Shown: positions 27,330 to 35,999 of the stretch, in pieces
Layout: each line of letters begins with the position of its first letter
Numbering within the stretch: the first letter of the stretch is position 1
Origin: Arthrobacter sp. KBS0703
Lineage (GTDB): Bacteria; Actinomycetota; Actinomycetes; Actinomycetales; Micrococcaceae
Assembly (NCBI RefSeq): GCF_002008315.2
Contig: NZ_MVDG02000001.1
Location: 248,001 to 312,000 of the forward strand
Direction: 5' to 3'
Length of the DNA: 64,000 bases
Program-made: the position numbers and the translations under genes
The notes under the pieces: model-generated
Databases searched by the model: none
Seen by the model: the letters and a program-made list of their open reading frames with translations, nothing else
What the model was told of the DNA's origin: nothing

Positions 27330-27557
27330 TCATTGCGCGGCGGGGGTTTCCGGCGCCCGGACCACCTCGAAGGCCAGCGGATCCAGCAGCTTCCGGGTCC
27401 CGCTCCGGGCGTCGAGGATCCAGAACATGCCGAGGATCGGCACCGTTTCCGTGACTTTCCCCTGGTAATACATGGTGCCGTTGTGGCGGGCCTCGATGAC
27501 GTCGCCGGGTGAGAGGTCACCGCAGTGGGTGATCCTTCGCGTCGTTGCCTCGTTCAT
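27330..27557 (-). CDS. Small uncharacterised protein, second copy of the ~70-residue domain
   Basis: 75 residues from ATG 27557, with GGAG seven bases upstream (ATG 27569 also possible). The sequence THCGDLSPGDVIEARHNGTM, then GMFWILDARSGTRKLLD, aligns along its length with the N-terminal half of the protein at 11893-12282. It lacks that protein's basic tail. Predicted mainly beta with one strong FWI-DAR-G-R-LLD signature. Family not recognised; no catalytic motif seen. It lies alone between the surface-protein locus and glgX. Confidence 0.7.
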   Translation of the reverse strand: MNEATTRRITHCGDLSPGDVIEARHNGTMYYQGKVTETVPILGMFWILDARSGTRKLLDPLAFEVVRAPETPAAQ

Positions 27558-27756
27558 GGCGGGCTCCATCCTGGCGTTACTTGCGCCTTGACCCTGCGCG
27601 CCCCGGGCATTTTGGCGTCCACTGGCACGCTGCGCCGGTTGGCGCCCTTTCAGGATGGGGCCCCCACGTTGCCGCGCCGTTTCGGCCAGGTGATTTCCCC
27701 GTGTCCTACTGCCCCGTATGACACACTCCGCGCGCAGAGCTGCTGCGCTTAAAACA

Positions 27757-30087
27757 CTACGCGCGCCCGGGGCTCCCCGCACGCCCTGCCCGCCCGGCAC
27801 CGCGGGTTCCCCGCGGGCGCCGCGCCCGCCGCGCCGGCGATGCCTGTCTCTTATACACATCTAGATGTGTATAAGAGACAGTCCCTGACGGCGCCGATTC
27901 AGCGGCCAGCTCAGCACTGCGGCCCCGCGCCAGCACGGCCAGGGAAGGCGCGATGGACAGGTTGGGCTCATGCCGCGTCAGGTCGCGCGCACGGAGCACC
28001 GTCATGGACCGCGCGGCCACTTTGAGGACCGAGCCGGCGACGAGCGGCACGCGTTCCACTCCGTTCCCGGCGGTGTTGATCACCATGTCCCAGGACGCCG
28101 CGAACTCGCCGGCCGGAAGCGTGAACTTGATGTCGTCGTCGTGCGCGTTGAAGTACAGCAGGAAGTTCACGTCCGTGATCTGCCGGCCGCGGTCGTCCCG
28201 GCCCTGGATCCCGTCGCCGTTGAGGAACACGCCGATGGTCCGGCCGAACCCGCGGCCCCAGTCCTCCGGCAGCATCTCCGTGCCGTCCTCGTTCAGCCAC
28301 ACGATGTCCGGCAGCTTCTCGCCCTTGCCGAGGCGGCGCACCGGCCGCCCGTCGAAGAACGTGCTGCGGCGGAACGTGGGGTGCGCGGCGCGCAGCCTGT
28401 TCACCGCTGCCGTGAACTCCAGGAGCGGCTGGTCCACCTCGTCCCATTTCACCCAGCTCAGCTCCGAGTCCTGGCAGTACACGTTGTTGTTGCCCAGCTG
28501 CGTCCGGCCCAGCTCATCGCCGTGCAGGATCATGGGCACGCCCTGCGAGAGCAGCATGGTGGCGATGAAGTTCCGCTGCTGCCGGGCCCGCAGGTTCCGG
28601 ATTTCCGGGTCCTCCGTGGGCCCCTCCACGCCGCAGTTCCACGACCGGTTGTGCGATTCGCCGTCCCGGTTGTCCTCCCCGTTGGCGGCGTTGTGCTTCG
28701 CGTTGTAGGAGACCAGGTCCCGCATGGTGAAACCGTCGTGGGCGGTGACGAAGTTGATGGACGCCACCGGCCGCCGTCCCGAGCGCTCATAGAGGTCCGA
28801 CGAGCCGGTCAGGCGCGACGCGAACTCGCCCAGCGTGGCCGGCTCGCCCCGCCAGAAATCCCGCACGGTGTCCCGGTACTTGCCGTTCCACTCCGTCCAC
28901 TGCGGCGGGAAGTTGCCCACCTGGTACCCGCCGGGCCCCACATCCCACGGCTCGGCAATCAGCTTGACCTGCGACACGATGGGGTCCTGCTGGACCAGTT
29001 CGAAGAACGTGGAGAGCCGGTCGACGTCGTAAAACTCCCGGGCCAGCGCCGCGGCGAGGTCGAAGCGGAAGCCGTCCACGTGCATCTCCGTGACCCAGTA
29101 CCGCAGCGAATCCATGAGCAGCTGCAGCGAATGCGGGTGCCGCACGTTCAGCGTGTTCCCGGTGCCGGTGTAGTCCACGTAATGCTGCCTGGCGCCGTCC
29201 ACCAGCCGGTAGTACGCCGCGTTGTCGATGCCCCGGAAACTCAACGTGGGGCCCAGGTGGTTCCCTTCCGCCGTATGGTTGTAGACGACGTCGAGGATCA
29301 CCTCGATCCCCGCACGGTGCAGTGAGCGGACCATCGCCTTGAAGTCCTGGACCTGCTGGCCCATCTCGCCGATGGCGCTGTACGTGTTCTGCGGCGCGAA
29401 AAACCCGATGGTGTTGTAGCCCCAGTAATTGCCCAGGCCCTTCTCCTGCAGCGCGCCGTCGTTGACGAACTGGTGCACGGGCATCAGCTCAATCGCGGTC
29501 ACGCCCAGCATCTGCAGGTGCGTTATGACGGCGGGATGCGCGACGGCGGCGAAGGTGCCGCGCTGCTCTTCGGGAACCTCCGGATGCAGCTGCGTGAGCC
29601 CCTTGACGTGGGCTTCGTAGATGACGGAGCGGTGGTACGGGGTCCTGGGCGGGTGGTCCCCGGCCCAGTCGAAGAACGGGTTGATCACCACGCCCAGCAT
29701 GGTGTGCGCGGCGGAGTCCTGGTCGTTGCGGGAGAGCGGATCGCCGGCGTTGAACGAGTACAGCGACGGATGCCAGTCCATCTTCCCGGCGATGGCCTTG
29801 GCGTAGGGATCCAGCAGCAGCTTGTTCGGGTTGCAGCGCTGGCCCCTGGGCGGATCGTACGGGCCGTACACGCGGTATCCGTACATCTGCCCGGGCTGGA
29901 CCTGCGGGAGGTAACAGTGCCAGACGTACCCGTCCACTTCGACGAGGTCCACGCGGGACTCCGTGCCGTCGTCGGCCATCAAACACAGCTGGACGGCCCT
30001 GGCCGCCTCGCTGAACACGGCGAAGTTGGTCCCCGCCCCGTCGAAGGTTGCACCCAGCGGATACGCGCGGCCCGGCCAGACTTCCAT
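27757..30087 (-). CDS. glgX: Glycogen debranching enzyme GlgX (C-terminus unreliable)
   Basis: ATG 30087 follows AGGAG. CBM48 N-domain (AYPLGATFDGAGTNFAVFSE), then the GH13 barrel: EVILDVVYNHT, VDGFRFDLA (nucleophile Asp), KLIAEPWDVGPGGYQVG (acid Glu) and VTAHDGFTM (stabilising Asp), with a C-terminal beta domain. It removes alpha-1,6 branches from glycogen or limit dextrins. The sequence is good down to 27882, where an adaptor interrupts the gene near its end. The last ~28 codons after it (to the stop at 27757) are Arg/Gly/Ala-rich and probably not native. The first 730 or so residues can be trusted. Confidence 0.93.
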   Translation of the reverse strand: MEVWPGRAYPLGATFDGAGTNFAVFSEAARAVQLCLMADDGTESRVDLVEVDGYVWHCYLPQVQPGQMYGYRVYGPYDPPRGQRCNPNKLLLDPYAKAIAGKMDWHPSLYSFNAGDPLSRNDQDSAAHTMLGVVINPFFDWAGDHPPRTPYHRSVIYEAHVKGLTQLHPEVPEEQRGTFAAVAHPAVITHLQMLGVTAIELMPVHQFVNDGALQEKGLGNYWGYNTIGFFAPQNTYSAIGEMGQQVQDFKAMVRSLHRAGIEVILDVVYNHTAEGNHLGPTLSFRGIDNAAYYRLVDGARQHYVDYTGTGNTLNVRHPHSLQLLMDSLRYWVTEMHVDGFRFDLAAALAREFYDVDRLSTFFELVQQDPIVSQVKLIAEPWDVGPGGYQVGNFPPQWTEWNGKYRDTVRDFWRGEPATLGEFASRLTGSSDLYERSGRRPVASINFVTAHDGFTMRDLVSYNAKHNAANGEDNRDGESHNRSWNCGVEGPTEDPEIRNLRARQQRNFIATMLLSQGVPMILHGDELGRTQLGNNNVYCQDSELSWVKWDEVDQPLLEFTAAVNRLRAAHPTFRRSTFFDGRPVRRLGKGEKLPDIVWLNEDGTEMLPEDWGRGFGRTIGVFLNGDGIQGRDDRGRQITDVNFLLYFNAHDDDIKFTLPAGEFAASWDMVINTAGNGVERVPLVAGSVLKVAARSMTVLRARDLTRHEPNLSIAPSLAVLARGRSAELAAESAPSGTVSYTHLDVYKRQASPARRARRPRGTRGAGRAGRAGSPGRA
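27844..27881. other. Nextera/Tn5 mosaic-end adaptor junction (sequencing artefact)
   Basis: Two mosaic ends head to head, 38 bp, inside the 3' end of glgX. The GC-rich sequence at 27770-27843 beyond it may not adjoin glgX in the genome. Confidence 0.97.
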
Positions 30088-30288
30088 GGTCACTCCTGTG
30101 GCTGTTCAGTTGTCCATGTCAGGGCCGGGTCCGCGCGCCATACCCTGAGACAATGCTAAGCAGACTTAGTAGAATCGCCAAGCAGATTCGCCGTGCGGCC
30201 GCCAAGCATTTGTGATCCTCGCCTCTCCGCCGGTCCGTTTCCGGGGAGTCCGCGGGCCTCCGCACGGCGGGCTGCCTAGGATGCAGGG

Positions 30289-31500
30289 ATGACTCCGCCA
30301 GACAGCCCGCCGCCCTTCAGCCTCCGCAGTATCGCTGTTCCGGCGTTCGGGCCGGCGCTGCTGTTCAACGTCGGGGAGGGCGCGGTGCTGCCCGTGGTGG
30401 CGCTGTCCGCCCGCGAACTGGGAGCCTCGGTGGCCGTGGCCGCCCTGATCGTCACGCTGATCGGCCTGGGCTCGTGGTTCTTCAACCTCCCGGCGTCCCT
30501 CATCACGCTGAAGTTCGGCGAGCGGTGGTCCATCGTGGGCGCCGCCGCAGCGGGCGCGCTGGCGCTGCTGGCCGCCGGGCTGTCCCTGATGATTCCGGAT
30601 GGGCTGTGGCTGCTCGCCGTGGCGATGGGCGTCGTCGGGATGTCCGCGAGCGTCTTCAGCCTGGCACGGCAGAAGTACCTGACCGAGGCCGTGCCGGTGG
30701 AGTTCCGGGCGCGGGCCCTGTCCACGCTGGGCGGGGTGAGCCGGATCGGCATCTTCATAGGACCGTTCGTGGGGGCCGCGGTGATGCATTTCGCCGGCAT
30801 CAGCGGCGCCTACTGGGTGGGCGTGGCCGGGATGGCGGCGGCGGCCGTGCTGGCCGTGACCATCCCCGATCTGGTGGTGGCGCCGTCGTCCTCCGCAGCC
30901 GGCCCGGACCCCACGCTGCGCGGCGTGGCCGTGTCGCACGCGGGCGTGTTCCTGACCGCCGGCGCAGGCATCCTGCTGCTCAGCGCACTGCGGGCATCAC
31001 GCCAGGTGGTCATCCCGCTGTGGGCCGACCACGTGGGCCTCGATGCGACGCAGGCCTCGCTGCTGTACGGGCTGTCCGGGGCGATCGACATGCTGGTGTT
31101 CTACCCGGCGGGCAAGGTGATGGACCGGCGCGGGCGGCTGTGGGTGGCCATTCCATCCACGCTCATCATGGGCACGGCGCTAATGCTGATACCGCTCACG
31201 GCGGCGTTCACCGGGCTGCTGCTCGCGGCCCTGCTGATCGGCTTCGGCAACGGAATCAGCTCGGGCCTGGTGATGACCCTGGGCGCCGATTTCTCGCCCC
31301 ACCGCGGCCGCGGGCAGTTCCTTGGCCTGTGGCGGTTCATCGCCGACGCCGGGTCCACCGCCGGGCCCGTGCTCCTCTCCGCGGTCACCGCCGTCTCTTC
31401 GCTGGCCGCCGGCGTGACGGCCACCGGCGTCCTGGGGTTCGCGGCGGCAGGCGTGTTCGCCGTCGTCCTCCCCAAACTCAAGCACCGCCGGAACTACTGA
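30289..31500 (+). CDS. MFS transporter
   Basis: 403 residues with about twelve membrane helices in two halves. MFS signatures: helix 2-3 loop region LPASLITLKFGERW, and in the second half GKVMDRRGRLW (loop 8-9 D-R-x-G-R), then FGNGISSGLVMTLGADFSP. ATG 30289 has only a weak AGGATGCAGGG upstream and may be close to leaderless. It is divergent from glgX and converges with the methyltransferase gene. Probably a drug or metabolite exporter; the substrate cannot be read from sequence. Confidence 0.85.
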   Translation: MTPPDSPPPFSLRSIAVPAFGPALLFNVGEGAVLPVVALSARELGASVAVAALIVTLIGLGSWFFNLPASLITLKFGERWSIVGAAAAGALALLAAGLSLMIPDGLWLLAVAMGVVGMSASVFSLARQKYLTEAVPVEFRARALSTLGGVSRIGIFIGPFVGAAVMHFAGISGAYWVGVAGMAAAAVLAVTIPDLVVAPSSSAAGPDPTLRGVAVSHAGVFLTAGAGILLLSALRASRQVVIPLWADHVGLDATQASLLYGLSGAIDMLVFYPAGKVMDRRGRLWVAIPSTLIMGTALMLIPLTAAFTGLLLAALLIGFGNGISSGLVMTLGADFSPHRGRGQFLGLWRFIADAGSTAGPVLLSAVTAVSSLAAGVTATGVLGFAAAGVFAVVLPKLKHRRNY

Positions 31501-31540
31501 CGGCCGCCTGCTGGCTCCTGCCTGCTCCGGCTTGTGGCGT

Positions 31541-32416
31541 TTAGCCGGCCTGCTTGTGGCTTTGCCCGGCCTCCCGGGTCTTCCGCGCCGTGAGCAGCAG
31601 GTATTCCCAGTCCATCTGCGACGGGGCATCGCCGTGCGCGTCGCTGAAGGCATCGGCGAGCTCCGTGAGGGCTGTGTCCAGGGCTTTCACTTTGTCTGCG
31701 TCGCCGGCGAGGGACTTGTAGACGGAGATGGTGGGGCCGTAGTGGGACTTGAAGTACCGCAGGAAGTCGTCCGGTTCGTGAAAGCTGGTGACGGTGACCG
31801 TCTGCTTCCGGGCCTGGATGTCCGCGATGCGGTCACCGAACAGCTCGCGGATGTGGTCCTCGCTTCCCCACAGCGGGGGCGGCTGCGCGCCGGGCGGGGG
31901 CGGGGGAGAGAACGGCTTCATCGTTTTGAACATCTGCCCGATAAAGCCTTCGGGCGTCCAGTTCAGCAGCCCGATGGTTCCGCCCGGCTTGCACACCCGG
32001 ACCAGTTCGTCGGCGCCCGCCTGGTGGTGCGGGGCGAACATGACGCCGAGGCAGGAGATCACGGCGTCGAACTCGTTGTCCGGGAACGGAAGCGCCTCGG
32101 CGTCCCCTTCGATCCATTCCAGCTCAACACCGCGATCGGCGGCCTCGCGGCGCCCGGCGTCGAACATCTCCGGGGTGAGGTCGCTGGCCACAACCTCGGC
32201 ACCCATCAGGGCCGCGGGAATTGCCGCGTTGCCGGCGCCGGCGCCGACGTCCAGCACCCGCTGGCGGGGCCTGAGCCCGCACGCCTCCACCAGGATGGCT
32301 CCGAGGTTTGGGATGAGCTCGCTGGCGAGGGCCGGGTAGTCGCCCTGCGCCCACATGGCCCGGTGCTTTTCCTTCAGGGCGTGGTCCGCTGCGGCTGCAT
32401 CTTTGTGGTCATTCAT
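31541..32416 (-). CDS. SAM-dependent methyltransferase (class I)
   Basis: 291 residues from ATG 32416 (AGGGG eight bases upstream; the longer frame to 32542 enters a palindromic repeat). SAM-binding motif I VLDVGAGAGNAAIPAA, acidic end of strand 2 VVASDLTPEM, motif II GDAEALPFPDNEFDAVIS, and the post-motif VCKPGGTIGLLNW. A Pro-rich insert (PPPPPGAQPPPLWG) interrupts the C-terminal part. Resembles UbiE/Methyltransf_11 enzymes of unknown substrate. Convergent with the MFS gene. Confidence 0.82.
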   Translation of the reverse strand: MNDHKDAAAADHALKEKHRAMWAQGDYPALASELIPNLGAILVEACGLRPRQRVLDVGAGAGNAAIPAALMGAEVVASDLTPEMFDAGRREAADRGVELEWIEGDAEALPFPDNEFDAVISCLGVMFAPHHQAGADELVRVCKPGGTIGLLNWTPEGFIGQMFKTMKPFSPPPPPGAQPPPLWGSEDHIRELFGDRIADIQARKQTVTVTSFHEPDDFLRYFKSHYGPTISVYKSLAGDADKVKALDTALTELADAFSDAHGDAPSQMDWEYLLLTARKTREAGQSHKQAG

Positions 32417-32537
32417 GTCGGCGCCCCTCTGCTGGTGCACGTTTCGGTGACAGCGCGCTGCTGACCCAGCGGAGGCTGTGGTGCGCCTTATTGTGGGCTT
32501 CGGCGCAGGGGATGTAAAGGAGACCGGGACCGGACTG

Positions 32538-32603
32538 CCCAACTAGGTCGCAGGTGACGCCGTTTTGAGGGCTCAGAACCGCGTCAGCTGCGACTCAGTT
32601 GGG
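32538..32603. repeat. 66-bp imperfect palindromic repeat, copy 1
   Basis: Arms of about 32 bases (CCCAACTAGGTCGCAGGTGA... and its near-complement ending ...CTGCGACTCAGTTGGG) with GG at the centre and six mismatches. A second copy of the same length is at 34424-34489. It lies upstream of the methyltransferase gene and downstream of the C5-epimerase gene on the same strand, so it could serve as a terminator or processing site. Confidence 0.85.
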
Positions 32604-32676
32604 TGGGGCGGGCAGGGAGGGCGCTTATGCGACGGAGGCCCGCTTGCCCTGGGTGGGCCGCTTACTGAGGGGGCGC

Positions 32677-33648
32677 TTATCCCGGGTAATCCGCCTTCAG
32701 GAGTGCCGACTGGTTCGCGAAGACGGGGTCGCCAGTCTGCCTACCCAGAATGGCCAGCTGGCTGGTCACGCCCTTGTGGTAGGTCGCGGGAGTACGCCAC
32801 ACGTACTGGCCGTAGGCGCTGGCTGCGTACCACGAGATGGTTCCGGGGCGCCGGTACACATTGAAGTGGTCGCGGATGGCTGTTGCCGCGGTGTTGAACA
32901 TGAATTGGGACGTGGGATTCTTGGTGAGCCGGTAATAGTCGTAGGCTCCCCAGGCAGCGTAAATGTGCCCGTTGACGACCCGCGAGGAGGGAATGTCCTT
33001 GCCGACGTACTCCTCGAACCACACGTAGATTTTGCTGCCCTCAAGGACCTGGTCCTTGAACCACGGCTGGCCGTTCCGTTTCGACACCTGGTAGGACTTG
33101 AAAACGCGGTCGGCATGGGTCTTCCAATAGGTGTTCCCGGTGGTCTCATAAAGGTTCACGAGCGTCGAGAGCATCATTCCCTGGGCCATTCCCGAATACC
33201 ACGGCCGGCCCATGTCAATCCTGTTGCCCGGGGTGTGCCGGAAGTTGTAGGGAAACCACGTGGCACCGCTTGCATCGGAGAACGAGCCCGACAGGATGTA
33301 CCGTGTGGTGGCCTCGGCGCGCCGCAGATACTCCCGGTTTTTGGTCACCCGGTACGAAGAGATCATCTGGTTGATGAACCAGGCGCTGTTGACCGGGTGG
33401 TACACCGCCACGTTGTTGATCTTGATCTGCACCACGCCCTGGCTGTTCACGGTGCCCCATGTTGTTGCCGTCAAAGGCACCACGGCGGTGCCGATGTACG
33501 GCGACCCGAGGGCCGTGTTTATGGTGTAGCCCGCATTGGCATACGTGAGCTTTACCGGTGCCGCCTGGGATGACACCCCGGCCGCCAGGAGAATCGCCAC
33601 AACCGCACTGAGAGCCGAAACAGAACGCGAAAAGCCACGGAAGCGCAA
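32677..33648 (-). CDS. Secreted D-glucuronyl C5-epimerase-like protein
   Basis: 323 residues from TTG 33648, placed six bases after GGGGGA; the open frame upstream is only a shadow of doxX. Signal peptide (LRFRGFSRSVSALSAVVAIL ... SSQA). The C-terminal C5-epimerase domain signatures are clear: RPWYSGMAQGMMLSTLVNLY, YVWFEEYVG, VVNGHIYAAWGAYDYYRLT. In animals such enzymes convert glucuronate to iduronate in heparan sulfate; bacterial members are little studied. A role on the cell's own or a foreign uronic-acid polysaccharide is plausible. Stand-alone, divergent from doxX. Confidence 0.82.
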   Translation of the reverse strand: MRFRGFSRSVSALSAVVAILLAAGVSSQAAPVKLTYANAGYTINTALGSPYIGTAVVPLTATTWGTVNSQGVVQIKINNVAVYHPVNSAWFINQMISSYRVTKNREYLRRAEATTRYILSGSFSDASGATWFPYNFRHTPGNRIDMGRPWYSGMAQGMMLSTLVNLYETTGNTYWKTHADRVFKSYQVSKRNGQPWFKDQVLEGSKIYVWFEEYVGKDIPSSRVVNGHIYAAWGAYDYYRLTKNPTSQFMFNTAATAIRDHFNVYRRPGTISWYAASAYGQYVWRTPATYHKGVTSQLAILGRQTGDPVFANQSALLKADYPG

Positions 33649-33880
33649 AAGAATTCCCCCATTATTCAAGTCAAGATGCGCCCATGCTAGCAAGGTTGAT
33701 CCCGCATCCGAGCTACCCGGTCGCGGGGCGCCCAAGCGGTGCTCTGCTGTCCGCACGGCGAGGGGCCTCGCCCTCCGGCTGACCGCCCAAGTTTTCCCCA
33801 AGCGGGTTCCCGCACACTTCGAACACACTTCTCTGGGGACTGCCGGGCACCGTGTCCGGCTGAGCGAGGAAGGAGTTCCG

Positions 33881-34432
33881 ATGATTTTTGAAAGCAGCAC
33901 TAAGCGCCGCCCGCAAACACAGCCCGGCGGAATCACGGCCGCAGGCGAACGCGGCCTCGCGGCCAAAGCACAAAAGTGGGAGGCGTCGGCTTGCCAGGCA
34001 CTCAGGCCGGTGGCGCTGCGCCTCCTGCGGGTGGTGCTCGGCGTGGTCTTCGTCTGGTTCGGCGGGCTGAAGATCACCGGCAACTCACCTGTGGCCGGAC
34101 TGATCGCCAAAACCCTTCCGTTCGGCAATGACCAGTTGGTTATGGTCACGCTCGGCACAGGGGAAGTTCTCCTCGGGGCGATGCTCATGGCAGGGGTCTT
34201 CGTTCGCCTGACGCTGCTGGTCATGGCCCTGCACCTGGCGGGAACGTTTGCGACCTTTGTGATGGCTCCGGACGCCATGTTCACCCAGGGCGACCCCCTC
34301 ATGCTGACCGCCAGCGGCGAATTCGTGATGAAGAATGCGGTCCTCATCTCGGCGGCCTTGGTCCTCATCGCGCACACGGGCCGGAGGGGCTCGTCGCACG
34401 AGGCCGCACCCGCTCCCGCGGCGCTCAACTGA
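33881..34432 (+). CDS. DoxX-family membrane protein
   Basis: 183 residues from ATG 33881 (AAGGAG six bases upstream). Basic N-terminal ~45 residues, then four helices: LLRVVLGVVFVWFGGLKITG, LVMVTLGTGEVLLGAMLMAG, LTLLVMALHLAGTFATFVM and FVMKNAVLISAALVLIA. The FVWFGGLKI and E-in-helix-2 pattern fits DoxX/DoxD-like quinone-associated proteins. The last codons and the stop lie inside a palindromic repeat. Function in the cell is unknown; some relatives act in redox homeostasis. Confidence 0.82.
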   Translation: MIFESSTKRRPQTQPGGITAAGERGLAAKAQKWEASACQALRPVALRLLRVVLGVVFVWFGGLKITGNSPVAGLIAKTLPFGNDQLVMVTLGTGEVLLGAMLMAGVFVRLTLLVMALHLAGTFATFVMAPDAMFTQGDPLMLTASGEFVMKNAVLISAALVLIAHTGRRGSSHEAAPAPAALN

Positions 34433-34489
34433 GTAGCAGTTCGCGCCGTTTTCAGCGCTGATAACTGCGCGAGCTGCGACCTAGTTGGG
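34424..34489. repeat. 66-bp imperfect palindromic repeat, copy 2
   Basis: Same length and layout as 32538-32603, with arms CTCAACTGAGTAGCAGTTCG... and the near-complement ending ...GAGCTGCGACCTAGTTGGG. The doxX stop codon (34430-34432) is within the left arm. It sits between convergent doxX and PAP2 genes, so it may act as a two-way terminator. Confidence 0.85.
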
Positions 34490-34511
34490 TTGGGGAGTGC
34501 GGGAGGTGCGG

Positions 34512-35435
34512 CTACCGCTCAGCTGATTCCCGCCGTCGGGCCGCGTAGGCGAACAGCGACGTCGTCGCCACGGTGGCCAGGTACCCCGCAATCACGATCA
34601 GCGAAATGCCGGCCCAGAAGTAGTTGGTGGTGCTGTCCTCCTGGCTCAGGCCCGGGGCGATCTTGATCAGCGAGTACACGGCCACCGCGGCCGACGCCAG
34701 CCCCAGCACCACCGGCAGCGCGACCCACAGCCGGGCCGAGGCCCAGTGCCCGCCAAAGCCGTCCCAGACACTCCACTCGTGGTTGTCGTTGCGGATGATC
34801 AGCCAGCCCGCCGGGATCATGAAACAGCCCACCAGCAGGAACGCGGCCACCACATCCGCCGGCCGGTGCCACTGGTTCACCAGCGTGGACATCCCTGACG
34901 CAATCGCGAAACTGCCGCCCACAAAACCCGCCAGCGGACGCCACCGCGGCGACGCCATCAGGAACACGGCGGCAGCCGCCGACGCCGCCAACGTGGTGTG
35001 GCCGGACGGCAGCGAGTTCAGCTCCAGCGTCTCCACGCCCCGGTACGGCCGCACCGGCAGAAGCTCCTTGAGCACCTGGGTGGCGATGTTCGCCGCAACG
35101 CATGCCGTCACCGCGATGCCCGCGGCCCGCCATCTGCGGTGGATCACCGTCACCAGCAGAACCACGACGGCGGCCATCACCAGTGAGATGGTGGGGAGCC
35201 AGTCCAGGAACTGGGTGGTGACCTTACCGGCAGGCCCGTGGATGGCCACCGCCTCCACCAGTGCGGACTCGTCGATGAACTGCCCCGTGGTGGTGCGGAC
35301 AAAGTAGTAATAGGTGGCCGCGAGCCCGGTGGCGCAGGCCAGGGTGGCCACGGCAAAGAGGAAGCCGGTGCCCCTGGCGAGGCGAGTCCGGCCCGCTGCC
35401 TGCTTGCGTCGGGGGTCCCTGAGCTGGAAAGTCAT
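34512..35435 (-). CDS. PAP2-family membrane phosphatase
   Basis: 307 residues from ATG 35435 (little SD; GTG 35441 possible). Six or more helices. The phosphatase motifs are KELLPVRPYRG (first), SLPSGHT (second, with the His) and NQWHRPADV (third, His and Asp), all present. Then about 100 residues with further helices, including WLIIRNDNHEWSVWDGFGG and a C-terminal pair. It probably dephosphorylates a lipid phosphate such as undecaprenyl diphosphate or phosphatidate on the outer face of the membrane. Confidence 0.85.
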   Translation of the reverse strand: MTFQLRDPRRKQAAGRTRLARGTGFLFAVATLACATGLAATYYYFVRTTTGQFIDESALVEAVAIHGPAGKVTTQFLDWLPTISLVMAAVVVLLVTVIHRRWRAAGIAVTACVAANIATQVLKELLPVRPYRGVETLELNSLPSGHTTLAASAAAAVFLMASPRWRPLAGFVGGSFAIASGMSTLVNQWHRPADVVAAFLLVGCFMIPAGWLIIRNDNHEWSVWDGFGGHWASARLWVALPVVLGLASAAVAVYSLIKIAPGLSQEDSTTNYFWAGISLIVIAGYLATVATTSLFAYAARRRESAER

Positions 35436-35565
35436 CGTCACAAGGGTGTCACAGTTTGCTGGGAGGCGCCTGTCCGCCGGGTGGGTGCCCGGAGGACCGG
35501 TCTGTCCCCGCGGACTAACGCCCGGAACGTCCCTTTCGGCGCCGGCCGGCCGATAGAGTTGGAGC

Positions 35566-35961
35566 ATGGCCGGACTGGTGGATGCGCTGGGGCCCATCCT
35601 TGAACTGATGACGTGGGTGGGGTTTGTGCCCGGTTTACCGCTGCTCGTCTGGGGCCTGATCATTGCCCGGCGGCGCTGCGTCTGGACTAGCACCACGGGC
35701 GAGGTCTACACCGCCGGAGGATTCACCGGATTCCGCTGGACCGACCAGGACAACGTGCCGCGCCAGACCCTCGTGGACGCCGACGTTGCGCGGGGACTCG
35801 TGGCAGGCAACGAGGTGGACCTCCACTACGACCTCTGCCACCCCTCCCGCTGGAGCCTTGGTCCTCCCAAGCATGACAACACTGTCCTGATCCTGGGCTG
35901 GATCCTCACCGCGGTGGGCATTCTGTGCACGGTGGGCGGCTTTGTGCTGCTGCTGTTCTGA
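35566..35961 (+). CDS. Small membrane protein of unknown function (DUF3592-like layout)
   Basis: 131 residues, ATG 35566. Helix 1 (WVGFVPGLPLLVWGLIIA), a soluble loop of about 60 residues (VWTSTTGEVYTAGGFTGFRW, DLHYDLCHPSRWSLG) and helix 2 (TVLILGWILTAVGILCTVGG). A beta-like loop between two helices is common in small actinobacterial envelope proteins. Divergent from the PAP2 gene. No functional motif. Confidence 0.65.
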   Translation: MAGLVDALGPILELMTWVGFVPGLPLLVWGLIIARRRCVWTSTTGEVYTAGGFTGFRWTDQDNVPRQTLVDADVARGLVAGNEVDLHYDLCHPSRWSLGPPKHDNTVLILGWILTAVGILCTVGGFVLLLF

Positions 35962-35999
35962 TCGCCTCCGCTTTGTGTGCTTCCGCTAACTGCGGGCCG

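Noticed and set aside
27882..28025. Short peptides spanning the adaptor in glgX and similar frames at 53954 and 54079
   Set aside because: They are translations of the Nextera adaptor and of genes in the wrong frame.
33649..34428. Open frame extending the C5-epimerase gene upstream by 260 codons
   Set aside because: It is antisense to doxX. A TTG with a good ribosome site and signal peptide gives a sensible start at 33648.
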